The notes under the pieces are model-generated. The model saw nothing but the letters and a program-made list of their open reading frames with translations, was not told the origin of the DNA and made no database searches. From positions 652,316-716,315 of the forward strand of contig VXAU01001334.1 in the NCBI GenBank assembly GCA_013399695.1: 64,000 nt of DNA, in the 5' to 3' direction. Position numbers and translations under genes: made by a program. Each line of letters starts with the position of its first letter. Position 1 is the stretch's first letter. Positions 1-13,500 of this stretch are shown one piece after another. The DNA is from Formicarius rufipectus. Taxonomy: Eukaryota > Chordata > Aves > Passeriformes > Formicariidae.

Positions 1-1169
1 TAGATATAATGAAATAAGCTTACACATAAAAAGTAGTCAAACTAAAGCTTTCAACACTAACTTTGAGAACAAAATTTTCATAAAGGTAGCTGCCTTAATA
101 TAGAGTGGATGGGAATTAACATTCCAGAGAAATCTAAGTGGTATTTTGCAAAAATAAACTATGGAAATGTGTCCTTTATGGGTTCCAAGTCATACCCTAC
201 CTATGAAAACCCTTTTCAACAAAATCAGTGTACAAATGTCCATGAGTTTTTTTACTTAAGGAGACCGATCTATTTTTTAAAAGGATTTTTAATTTGTTAC
301 AGCTCAGATTGTAGAGTGAATCAATCCATTAAAAACCAAAAGCAAAACTAGCAAAAAAAACCAGCCAAGTAATGGCATGTTCTACTACTCCTATAAACAT
401 GAGTCATATTTTAGGAACCCTCAGGATTTTTTGGTATTTTGAAATAAACAAGTATTTAAAATGAGATTTCCAGAGATCAACTGCATTATTTGAAAATTAG
501 TTTTTTACTGAAGGCATGTTATTCTGCTTCAGCTGTCATAATTTAAGGTGTGAAGATAATGCAATACTGTTCCAGCATATTATTTTAAATTTATTTGAGT
601 TTGTTTTTTTTTTTAAATTGCAGAGTAATTTCTTAAGCCTTTTAATCTCCAGAAGAGTAAATTTTGTGTACATTGTGTACATTGTACCTTGAAGACAAAA
701 GCAGGGAGTTATTTACCTGTCATTTTTCTTTCCTAAAAGTCCTCTCAACCTTTCTCCCTGCACATAAGAAATTCCTGCAAGATCTCATTCTCCTTGTGTT
801 TTGATTGCAATTACAAGACATACTTTTCAGTTTACTTTTGTTCTTTTGAAATCAAAGAGTGTTACCAATAACTGTGTGTCTGAAGTACAGGCAGCTTTTA
901 TGTCTCTGAAGTAGTCCTCAACGAATCTTGAGGTCTGAGGAAGCTCCTACATAATTCAAAACTGAAAACAGAGTTGGGAGGTGAAGTCCATTGATACCAT
1001 GTTTATAGACAGCTTTTTCCCCTTTCACAGTTGAGCTGAGCCAATTAATACTTTCCAGGTATTTCTGTGTCTACCCAATTACTGGCACCTAGCTAACAGA
1101 AGCTCAATTATGAGAATCTAAACTTACTCTTTACTGTGTGTTCTCTAAACTGTTTGTCCAGAGAAAGAT
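1..1169. other. Downstream flank of BHMT, no gene seen
   Basis: AT-rich sequence with no convincing exon, repeat or RNA gene. The short open frame at 109-351 has no recognisable protein features. The stretch may include more BHMT 3'UTR if a distal poly(A) site is used. Confidence 0.6.
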
Positions 1170-1175
1170 TTTATT
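1170..1175 (-). terminator. BHMT: Candidate BHMT polyadenylation signal
   Basis: AATAAA on the minus strand, 158 bases past the stop codon. It would give a short 3'UTR of about 180 nt. Only the hexamer supports it, so a longer UTR is possible. Confidence 0.45.
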
Positions 1176-1333
1176 ATCAAAGTTTGACATACAATCACAT
1201 TGTTTCTGCATTTTGTCTCTTTCATTACATTTTAACTGATTAATCAATAGGTCACTCATCTTCACAGATTTTCTTGTGAAGTATGAGTTGGTCTGTAGAT
1301 AGATCATCCTAACATTTACACTACTGCAGTGGA

Positions 1334-1508
1334 TTAGATCTTCTGTTTCTGGAAAAGCTCCCTCAGCTGTTGTTCAGTTGTTGCTTCTTTCTGCTGCATC
1401 AGCTCCCTGGTTCCTTTGGTCACTCCCCAGCCATCTGGCTTTGACATGGAAGGACAATAAGGCCTTCCAGAAGCAGGCTTAAGGTTCTCCCAATATTCTT
1501 TTCTTGCC
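1334..1508 (-). CDS. BHMT: BHMT coding exon 8 (C terminus and stop)
   Basis: Residues 348-405 and stop TAA at 1336-1334. Contains KEYWENLKPASGRPY and MSKPDGWGVTKGT, the C-terminal arm used for tetramer contacts in the mammalian enzyme. Ends LFQKQKI. Acceptor ...tccatag|GGCAAG. Confidence 0.97.
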
Positions 1509-4500
1509 CTATGGAAAGAAAAAGAAATTCAGTGGTTTTTTTTTCTGGCACCTCACAATACTGAAGGAAATGTGGCCTAAATGACCATTGCAAAGGATTG
1601 CCATTATATTTAAATATAGAGGAATGAATGAGAGAACGCAAAGAAATTATACATGTTTTAAAAGTATCTTTAAGGTATTCTTTTCATCCTTGAAAGGAAT
1701 ACTGTAAGCCACTCACCATTAGAAAATGATCTACAGTACCCTGTCAGTTTTTCATCTTCACTTTCATGAATTACTTTTACAGGAGCTCCTCTACTGCTCC
1801 TTCACCCATTTTTCTGCTCCCAGCTCAGCTTTAATTCTTTGATATTATTAACACATAGAATGTGTACAGTGATATTTAGACCTCCATATCCATAGTTAAG
1901 TCAGTCTGCTGCATGTCGCAATATAAGCCTTTGCAAGAGGTATGTTGGTGTGCTTTCCAGGTCAGACATACGTACCTTGCTCTGACCCAAGGCTTGGTAT
2001 GCATGCTCAGGTTATCGCCCCAGCTGCCATGTTTCTCAGAAGCTTCTGGCAAAAATCCTCTTTCAGGAGCCAGCTCCTCAGCTATTGCTCGGATGTGATA
2101 TGGCTCAAATCCACAGCAGCCTCCAATGTAACGAATTCCTAAGTCATAGGCCTTTCTTGCATATTTTTGAACATCCCACCTGGTTACAATTCTTGGCTCC
2201 AGAGCTGCAAAAACAGTCACATCCTAAGTTTCCACCATAGTCCATTTCAACACAGTTTTTATTTGAAATCATGTTGCTGAAATACTTTCACTCCATTAGT
2301 GAAAGTGATTGCAGATATAGATGTTTGAATGGTGTGACCTAGAATTAATGATGCAAACTTTCAGAAGTCTAGCTTTCTGATTGTGCTGTGGTCTGCTGAC
2401 TTGTGCTTCTAAGAGTTTTTTGCCTTGAAAAACAGCACCTGGAACCTTCTGAGGCTGATCACATGCTTACCATTCTGCCAGAGTTCTCAGTTAAGTACTA
2501 GAGTACTTTCAATGTTATGGCTACATTTCCTAATTACACAAGCAATACCTGGAAAATCTGATTACTATACACTAATCTGTGAAAGACTCAATCTATCTGC
2601 ATAGGAATAAACTTTCTCATTTTTCCTCAGGAATACGTATTACACTTTTTTCCATGATCAGCTAATGGTAGCCAGTTGCTTCAGCCGGGGGTCTGTACTA
2701 TATCTTAGCCCATCCCGTAGTTATAATCCCAGCCATGAGCAGCTTGCTGCCTTAAACCACTTCATTCCTTGTGGAAAGTTTTGAACCCTTCTCTCTTTTG
2801 CAGGTTGTGGTGAGCTGAGTCATAATATAACACAGCTGAAAGGAAGGACTTGTGGAAGGAAAGGAATAGAAAGTGAAAAGATCAAGGAAAAGCACACCTT
2901 GAAGGACAGGAGGCACAAGAAGAGAATAACTGGAAAGAAAAGACCAGGGACTGAAGAAGAAACTTTAAGAAATGAAAACATAGGAATAAAAGAATAAAAA
3001 TAGTCCCTTCTTCATGAATGTCTGCAGGACATGAACCATCATTGTTACCAAAAAGTCTGTGCACTGTGTGTGCACTGAACACTCTAGTGTGCAAAGAAGC
3101 TGTGGGAAGGCATTAGCGCTCCAGCAACAGAGTAGAGAGGTATGTCCTTTCCTATGTCCTTTCCCAAAAATGCGTAACTTGCAAGATGATACAAAGCAGA
3201 GCTCCTCTAAGTCCAGTGTGAAGTTAAGAAAAAAGTTCAGAAATTAAAAAGCAGAAGGAAGAAAACTAAATATTCTTCAACAGGTCTCAGATGGAAAGAC
3301 TGGACAAAGGAAAAGTAGGGGGTCTAATATCACATGGAAAACTTAGATTAAGCTATCTTAGAAAGCTGTTCAAATAAAAATAAGCTTGTGTACAATGCTG
3401 TAGATAAGACCAAAAGCACAAGAAGCACAAATTATTTTGTCTTTCATGTACCATTAAAAAGCTAATGCAAAATTCACACAGATGATCAACACACTAAGAA
3501 TGTGTCACTGTGCACTCAGTTTATACCTATATAAGCAACTAAACTGCAGGAGAACAGTATTATTCTTTCTAAAACATTGTCCTTATTTAATTGGTGACAT
3601 TTCAGAGGAATTGCAGTAACACAGAGGAGAAAACAAAGAAAAATGGAAAAAGTTCTACAGAATAAACAAATACTTCTGGCATTCAGATGGTGGAGTTTGC
3701 CAGTACAACATAGCTAATGGTTCCCTAGAAACTGAGATCTTGTTGGCCTTTATGGAGGTTCTATACTCTTCAGCTATCTAAATACCTCTTTGTGCATACT
3801 GCCTTTCACACAAAAAAAGAACAGTTAATCAGGTCAGGGTAACAATGATTTACCAAATTGCTTATCTGCCATCAACTAATCTCTGTTATTTCTGGATATT
3901 GAAAACATTCGCAGAACAAGTCCTCACCAATTATTCATGAAAGTCCTGAATACTGAAGTCTTATACAGATTGCTTATAACGTACAGTCCAAGAGTGAATC
4001 TTTCAATTCACTTGATTGCTTACTGCATCTGTTCAATGTTTTTTGGCTTGCAATCAGAGGAGTTATATGAAGGAATGAATAGGATAAATGAGTTCCTAAC
4101 ACTTTTGAACATCTCAGAATATTTTCAGAACTCAAGCATGCTATTACCATTTAATGAATGGCTCAGGTTCACTCTTTATTATTTTTTTCCATTTATGTAA
4201 AGATAGGAATTTAAAGAAAAGCAACAAACTTCCTGAAAATCACATCCACCTTTCAATTTTTTTCTACAAACTCAAGTTGCAAATGTTTTAATACCATATA
4301 GTCTGATATTGAAAAGAAAGGAATGATATCTGAAAATGAAAGAACCTTAAAATGTTTATGCTGAGTTTGTCTTTATGCGGAAGGGATCCTTTGCATCCCA
4401 TGTGAAGATAAGCCCTAAATACACAACAAACAGCTGGAAAATGCCAGAAGGTAACTGGGGATTCATCCTATTGTATAGAAGGACACTTCGCAGCTTCAGC

Positions 4501-7500
4501 TTTACTAAAAAAGCTGGGTAAAAAAAAAACAAACCACAAACAAGAACATAGAATAAAACAAATCTACAAACAAAAAACAACAATGCAGATTCTATTCTCT
4601 TACCAAAGGGAAATTCTGGAAGATCAATAAAACCCTGCTTTCCACAATCAGGTGTATGGAAAGCAAGTGGTTGGGACATCAGGTGGGCCTTCAGTTTAGC
4701 AGCCTGCAAGCCCTCTTTCATCAGTTTCACAGTTTCCAGGACAGTTTCTGGATCAAAATGGCAGTTGACTCCAACAATAGAGGCACCTAAGAGGAGGAAA
4801 ATAACTTCAAGTCACATCTCCCCAGGAAGTGCGATGTGAAAATTCTTAGCCACAGCGGTCCAAGAGCAGTGCAGTCCACCTTTATACCAGTGTTACGAAA
4901 ACAAGGTAGCTGTATCAGAGACAGGTTTAACTCTCTTGAGGCTAATCATTCAATTTACATCTCACTTGCACTCCTCTTTACTTTCCTGATGATAAACCAC
5001 ATCTTCCCCTATTCTACAGCTGCTTTTCTTACCACTGAAGCCTGATTTATGTATAGCCACACATGCAAATAGTTAGCAGGTGCCTAACACAAGTTCTGCC
5101 TTCGGACTTCAACTTGGACTTGAAACAAAAAGAGTAGTTCTGAACAGATATAATAAACTACTGTACCATCATTCATCATGCCCTTGATTAATTTCTTCTA
5201 CTTTTCTCCTTGCCCTATAGAAGATAGCCTTAGATAGGCAAAATTACTGCTTTTTTCATCTTCTTAATTCTCTCATCCTGGGTTTGAACTGTGCATCACA
5301 CAGCTCAACAATACATAAACAGAGAATCAAATGCATGTAATTCTAGAATTTGGGGCTGGGTCTATAATGAAATTTGAGAAGGTTTAGAATTTTGCTGTAT
5401 TAAATATCAGCAGTCTGTGGCTATTGCTCCCAGCCATTGCATCCTGGTTATCAAGCATTTTCATATGTTTTTACAAGACTGCTTTAGTAAAGTACACATA
5501 AAACTTTTCTAGAGAGTCAACACTTTTATCAGATACAATTGGGAAGCTACCTACTTCAGATACACATAACTTATGTCAATAACTAAGAACTTTACTTTGT
5601 TCCATGCTTTTAAAATGCCTATTAAAACAGATTCTTACCAGCTTTTACCAGCTGGACAGCACATTGTCCAGGGGACACTCCATGCATGTCTCCTTCTGGA
5701 CCGATGCACATTGTAGCTGCAACTGGCTTTCCAGATTCTTTTAGAACTTCGACTGCCCAGACAGCCTCTTCAACATGTTCAAAATACTGAAAGAAATTAA
5801 AACTGGGTTATTTTTGTTTCTTGGCAATGAAGCATAAACACATTAATCCAGAGCCCAAATTCATCAGCAATGTAATGACTTGATTCTTTTCTTATTTATA
5901 CTAAGTTAATTCAATTAAGTTCGCTGACCACACAAATAAAAAAGGAGTTTTAAAAGTCAGTGAGTAAAAGTTTAAAATAATGACATTTTTGTGGCAGAAT
6001 AAGAATGCTCATACAGGACATTAATCAGGGATTAATCCAAGAACTATTTTCATCTAGAAAAGTCATCTTAGGTTGCTTACCAGGTATGGGAAGAAATAGG
6101 AACTAATTAAGATCCCACTGATATATCCTCTTTGAACTAGAAAGAATTGTACTTGACTGAGGTAGAAATTTAGGTTTCAAGGTCCTATTCTAGGCTGCCT
6201 GCAGGTGGTGGTGTGCATTTAGAAAAATATCTGATACTACTGGGATAAAACCATAGCTGAAAATTTTAAAGGAGGGAGCAATATATAGTTGTAATCCCTA
6301 AAGCAGGCATCTTAAAAGTTAACACTATGCCAGTTGAAGGCAAATGCTTTTTTAAAAGATTTACCTCTGCAATTAGGAAGTCCACATTCTTCTTCATAAA
6401 GACGTCTAGTTGTTTTCGAAAGACTGCTTTAACCTCTGTTTTATCCTTGCAGCTTAAGTATGATGGTGTTTGACTGACTCCTCCAGCCACCAAAGCATCA
6501 CCTTCATTAGCCACTTCTCTTGCAATGTCACAAGCAGCTTCATTCACTTTCTGGCACTGTGTGAATATAGATTATGTCAGTTTCAATACGTCAGAGCACA
6601 AAAAAGACAAAATGAGTCAAAATCCATAAGGCCTTTTTCATATTTTTTTCATAATTTTAATGGAATTTTTAATTATATTGATTAGGAAGATCAGATTCTT
6701 TCAAAAAATAAATATTAGGAAAAAAATGTCTTGCCCTCTCTAAGTTATTATATTATCAAATACTAAAAAAAGCACATTACTTCTAATACTTTTTACAAAA
6801 ATATTCTATTAAAAGGAAGTATTTGGTTTGAAATGGAATTTCCTTTGCTCTTAGAAAATGAGTTAGCTACATTTAGGAGTGTGCTTTTATTCTGACACTT
6901 GTGAATAAAAAAAAGGTAATTTCAATTGATTTTTTAATGTATTTTAGTGTTCTGATAACTTATAAAATCAGATATAATATTCAGACAGAGAATTTAAGAC
7001 ACTCTAAAAAATATACTATTAACTATCTTATGCTAAAGTTACCAATTTAAGAATAATAAAGGGAAACAGCAGCATTTGTGATTAAGCAATCACCTACATG
7101 GAAGGACAGATTCCATCTATATCTAAATCAGGACAACCAGAACAGTTTTTGAAAAAGAGGTTAAGCTGAGGAAAAAAGATTCAGAGAAAAAAATCATTTT
7201 TTGTGATAGATAAGAAGTATTGATTATAGCTGGTTTCTCTGCAGTCCCTGCACTACTTAGAATCTACATAGTTTTCTCTCAGCAGAAGTTTTCCACAGGT
7301 GCCTCAAAGGACCTGGCTGATTTTTAAGGCTGTTGCTGGAAGATTGTCTTCCCTTGACCTCAGGTAGATGTCTGGGAATGCTGGGAGGTGGAATCATAAA
7401 GCAGTTAAATCCTGGAGGAACCTGCTTCTAGAACTGGATGGAAATCAATTATGAAAGGTTTGAATTCCCCATACCAGTCACTCTTCAGCCCTTAGAATTT

Positions 7501-10500
7501 CACATGGTGGAAGAATTACAGCATGGCTTGTTCCAGAGGTACTATGTTTCCGGGACTACCACTTCAGATATTTTAGTGTTGCATCTATTGAATGTAAAGG
7601 TATGGCACTTCAGATAAATGTGGTCATGTGACATTTTGGTTTGACTTCAATTAAGCCTCAAGTGTTTTCTTGCTGTCAAGATTGTTCTGACTGGAGATAT
7701 CAAGACACAAAGATATTCTTTCCTCCCTGAGTTCTGGAGAATTTCCTCTAATTTGCAGAAGTTAAAATATAAAATAGGACCAAAGGGAAAGGATCAGAGA
7801 AACCACTCCATGGCAAATCTTCTAGTCTCAAAGGAAGTATCTAGAAATGCTTGTGCCAGAAATCCCACTGGATCTTTGACCTGCATCTAGTGAACACACA
7901 CAACATCCTACAACTCCTTTGTGCAGAGGAGCAATTTATTTGATTGCTTCATAAAAACTATTTTACTCACACTTATTTTCTCAGCTACATAATTGCCCCT
8001 GTTCTCCAGTTTGTCCTCACTGGCATAAAAGGTGAATGTCTGCAGGACATTGGATCCAGCCCTGAGGAACTCCCGGTGAAGCTGACGAACTGCAAATCAA
8101 GAGACAAAGAAGAGATGTTATTACTGTGTCATCCCAAAATCAAATGTTTATTGATATATTGGTACTGTAAAGTAAGTGATACTATGTTTACTAGAAAAGT
8201 CATAATGAGAGTGCAGAAGCAGTAGCTCAGTCTGCATAGAATTTACTTCTCACTCTCAGAACATTAGGTAGAAAATTTTCTCCTTAGTTTTCCTTTGCTA
8301 AGAATAATTGAAGATTTCTGTTTAATCAGCAGATTCAGCTTTGCTGACCACTTTGCCCATCTTCTGCTTTGCGCAGGCCTTCAGACCGCCCAGTTATAGA
8401 GCTGCACAGTGATTTAGGAAGGGAAAGCACACATTAGGCATAAGAACACGAAAGCTTAACAGGGAATACCAGACAAAAAGATCATCAAATGAAAAAGCTG
8501 CATTGTCTTAGCTTCTAAACTAGGAAGAGAAGATAGCATCAGGGCAACAAATTAAGAGAACAAGATTATATTTATATAGAAGAATATAGTGTTTCATTAC
8601 CTCCTCTATTTTGTATTTTTGAGTTTTCTCCCCCAGCGAAACTCTAAAAGAATCTAGTCAGCCAAAACTCTGTTTTGCCAAATAGACTCTTAATTAAAAG
8701 ATGCTTCCTTGCTCCAGAATCACAATGCAGAGTTAATTCTTCTCATATGTCTGCAGTTGATGATTTTACAAAAGAGATAACACTTCTTTTAAAGAAAAGG
8801 TTGCCATTACTTCCAATGGACAAATTTCTTCCATTAGTACTTCAGGAGCAGGCTCTGCAAGGATAGTTTGTGCCTTTCTGGCTGTGAGCAGGACACTGCA
8901 ATCACCACAGCAGGAGCAAAACTGGAACTGTCAACTCATTTTAGATATATATCCACAGAATAATAATTACAATCATTCCTAGACCATTGCTAATGATGTA
9001 AAACAGAGTTAAATGCTTGACAACTTATAGAAATACAGGAATAATTTATTCCCTTGATACTGTACACAAGATACTTACTCCCTAGGTACACAAGAACACT
9101 GCAGTTTCTGTGACAGATGTTTAGTAAAGCTTTCCTGAAGACCTGGTTTATCATAACCCACTGTCTAGAGACAGTTTGTGTCACTAAGGAAATGCGTGAA
9201 TTTATCATGAGAATAAAATTACAAATACAGCTTTCTATGCCTGAAAAGATCAAATCAGCACCTCAAATTGCTATAACACACCTGCATACTGGCAAGCATG
9301 TTTGCTTTCATTGAAGGATCAATGACAGTGCAGTGTCCCTCGCATTTCTCTAATAGTACAATATTTACAAGAATGCCTGGGATTTGTGTGAATAAGGATG
9401 GTGACATAAGTAAGCAAAAGAAACATAATCTAACACATGTGATTACAGAACTTCATACCCAAAATATCAGGTATGTGAAAAGGGGACTCTTAAATGGAGG
9501 AGGGAAAAAACAGCGTTGCATCAGCCTGAATCTTATTTAACCCAGAATACACTGTTATCAAACCCACCGCAGTATGCACTATCAAAAACCCAGACCACTC
9601 TGTAGTTTACTTGTGTGACTTCCACCATGTGTTTTCCTCCAATATTTGAGAAAAGGGGATAATGGCCACGTACGAGACGAAACCATTGTTAATAATTTGA
9701 TGGATTTTAGGAGTCAGGCGTATGACACTGAGCTTTCATTTAAATGCCCCATGTGTTGGACATTCCATAAAAGACACAGACATAAACTAACAAGAGATAG
9801 CAGCAATAAGCACTACAGAGCAATACCTCATCTGTCTAAGAAAAAATACTTAGATCTCATTTCTAAATTTGTCAGTTTGGCAGATCTCCTCTCTTGTAAT
9901 ACAAATAATGGCCTTGAACTCCTTTTTTTGTTTGTTTGTTTGTTTTGTTTGTTTGTTTGTAGTTTGTTTTGGTTTTGTTTGTTATTTTTTTCTTTTTCAA
10001 TTCCTTGCTGCATTCTCAGAGCCTCCCACCTTTTCCTTCTTTCGTTATAAAGACAAGAAGCTCTGGTAGTTGTATGGTTTCTACAGCCATCGGCTCAGCC
10101 AGTTGCTCCCTGTGTTCTTTACACCTGCTTTCAAAGTAACATGACCCTTGAGCATGCAGAAGCAAAAAAACAATAATGGAAGGAAGGCAGCCCCACTGCA
10201 CAAAAAGAAATTAACACATTTCCACTAAAGGGTGAATTTATAAACAGCCTATAAGAGGCATGTGGAGAGGATCAAGGGCTTTTGAATCACAACGTAACAA
10301 GCAAAGAGGAAATAAAGAGCCTGGGATAAGTGCTATGAGTTGTAAGTTGAAATGTGCAGGGGCAGATAGAGAGATGGAGACAAATAGAGAGATGATGGAA
10401 TGTCTCTTTGGGAGATGAGAGTCAGCAAATTAGTTCATCAATCCTTAAACCTTTGCTGGAGCTCTGCACAATCTAAAGCTGTCCATAACCCTAAGTTAGG

Positions 10501-13500
10501 CATTCTACACATAAGTGACATTTGAAGGCTGAGGAGGATTAGGCTGAATGAATAGGTAAGGAGTACAAAGCAATGTAACAGAGAGAGCTAAGATATCTCT
10601 CCTTTCCTTCTCTTCCTTCTTCCCATGTATAGAAGAAAAAGACTAATTTGGAAGGGCAAACACAACAAAGAAATTTTTTTCCTCCAGGATATTCTGAATT
10701 GGCTTGTAGGATTAACTGCACATCATGTTACTAGGGCGAATGCTTTCTTGTAATGAAGCATACATAAATAGATAATAGCATCTGCTTCAGCACTATTTAT
10801 GCAAAACACTATAATCCTTATGCTGGAAGGCATGGAATGGTTGTTCATTTTTCCTCATTCACTTCAAGAATATTACTCCATTATATGTTTATTGCAATTT
10901 TTAGGTTCTTACGGTTCTTATCATTTCCCATTCTATAGTGGAGCCAGAGACATTAAATACTCCACTTACAATGTTTACTAAAAACTGTTATTTCTCTGAA
11001 AGAATTAATAAACAAACTCTTAGTTTGTAAATATAGAAGAGTCCTAGAATGACTAAAACAAAACAGATAGTTAACTGCAGAATTTTTTTTCATGAGATGT
11101 TTTAAATCATAAGCTTTTAACGATCAGTTCAAGGACAGACTGAACAAATCTATGACTGAGAAATCACTGAATGTTATTAAACATGAATGTAATCCTATCT
11201 GCATAGAAAAGTCCCTGAGATGCAGATTACTGAAGACTGGGAGAGCATTCTGAAGAAGCATCACTAGCTGTTCGCACTATTCAAGTTCTTAGCTAGTCAT
11301 CTGCTTTTGGCTCATGTTAGAGCAAGTAAAAGGGGTAAGATGATGTAGCTTTTAGGCTGTTCTTAACAATGTAATTCTATACTGTCTAGGAACACTTCTA
11401 TAAAAAAACCTACAAGTTCCTATATAGTTATTATTTATTCAACCATGTTTATACTCACTCCAGGAATACCAGTTCCCAGTAAAACTGACCTGCTTCTGGG
11501 TGTTCTACAGTTGCTTCAGGAGTCCAAGGCCCAGCTTTTACATATCCTCTCTTTTCAAGAGCAAAGACAAATCCTCCATCTCCAATCACAATTTCTCCAG
11601 CATCCAAGCGCTCTAGAATACCCTGAAGAGAGCAGGAGAAAAGGTTAACAATTACAGTGCTTCAGTTTTGTGGCCTTCCTTTGTCTTTGTTGCCACTTTC
11701 TGGATTTGCAGTGCAGGCAGATACCTGTGGCTACCAGAAATACTTTTGCTGTAACAGTAAAAAGTCATAAATTTGCTTTTGAAATTGTCTTTGAAGAATA
11801 GTAGATGCACTCTTTTGCAGCATGAGGCTTTAATATGTACACACTTATTATGTAATACTTTTCATAAGGCAGTTGTATTTCAGAGATGTAGTCCCCAGAA
11901 CTGGAAGTCAATGGTACAATTCCACTCCTATGAAAGTAAAACCCCATTTCAAATTCTCCTGTAAATGTATGTGAAACTTCTTAAAACAGAACACTAGTAT
12001 CACTGATCTCTTTAGTAGCTAATTTGCTTTTTAGCTATGAATGCCACGTGCACAGAGCCTTACCACAAGTATCTTGTGACACCAGATGGCACAACAGGCA
12101 TCAAGAAAAAGTAAGCATGTAATGTTTTTCTACCAAACAAGACATCTCAGAAAGCTGGCCTGCAGTTTCTGTCAGTCATTATAGACCTGGGTTTGCTTAC
12201 CTAGATTTACAAAATGAAAGAAAACCCCACTTGTTTTGCACAGCATTGAAATGTTTTAAGATCCCAAATTAGAAACTTTACAGCATCCTGTGATTACCCC
12301 TGCTTCTGACTTCAACTCCATGCTAATGCAAGGAAAATGGCAAAAGGTTTTTTGTAAAATTGAAAAACGTGAGAATATATATTACTTGCATCTGAAATAT
12401 GTTACTTTTTTATTCCTTTCATAGCTTCATTGGCATGTTCAGAATTTCTAAAAAGTACATTGGTGTTAGAATAGAATTAGTTTTTGCTATTGGATTGAAA
12501 CTATCATTCTATATATTTTTAAAAAAATGCATGAATGAAGACTACATATACAAAGTAGTGAATACAGGAAAAGAAAAGGTAAGACTGAAATTTCTCTCCA
12601 TAGTTTTCTTGACATACTAGCACTTCAACAGAAGAAATTTGAGGGAGTAGGAAAAAGAAAAGCCTCATGGACAGAGTTAAGTGCGATTTTCATGCTGGGT
12701 GGAAGGGTTTTTTAACAGTTAGCCCTCACCCTTTAGTAGATTATCTTTTTTTTTTTTAATAATTTTTCCATCATTAATAAAATTATCTCACATTATACAT
12801 CCAGCAAAGACAAACAGTTATGGCATCTCAGCCCTGCCCTTCAGGCAGGATGGGAGTATGGCTTTCCAACAAGTAGGAGTGCTGTGCCAAATGTGTCAGT
12901 TTCAGTACCATGTACAGCAGTGTAAGGCTCCTCGGAGGCTACCAGGCTTGTCTGAGAGGGTCACCATTTTTGGCTAAGGCACTGTCATTGCAGCAAGATG
13001 GCAGGACTTCTCTGTAAAGTGCAGCTGTGTGGAGACTGGCTTGCAAACCTCTGCATCAGATCCACTGCACACTGTGGACTTGCCAAAATATTGACCTGAT
13101 TAACTTCTAAACTTGAATGAAGTGTGCAAGTTTTTATCTTTATTTCAGCATAACCATGGCAAAACAATTTTTGTGTAAGTATCAGGAGGCTTTGTAAAGA
13201 TTGTGTTTCCAATAAACTAACTTGCAGTTATAGCAGAATGCCTCAAATGAGACCAGAGAAAGGCACCAAAGTGATCACTGGTTGAGTCCCCGCTTCCTCT
13301 GCCTGCCAAGTATCTTTCGTAGATGGAGCTTACTTCAGAAATTTAGTATGCAGAAAACAGGTGTGCAGAGAAAAAAAAATCTTTAACATACAGACAGCCT
13401 CAGTTGTTGCTTGTTAATTAAATGTTAAGCAATAGACGCATGTTGGCATCATATACAGGTATTATGTTTATTGTTATATATGTATTTAAATGCACTACAA

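Noticed and set aside
9646..10050. 134-codon open frame in BHMT intron 2
   Set aside because: Its C-terminal third is translated (TTTG)n repeat and the rest has no family resemblance.
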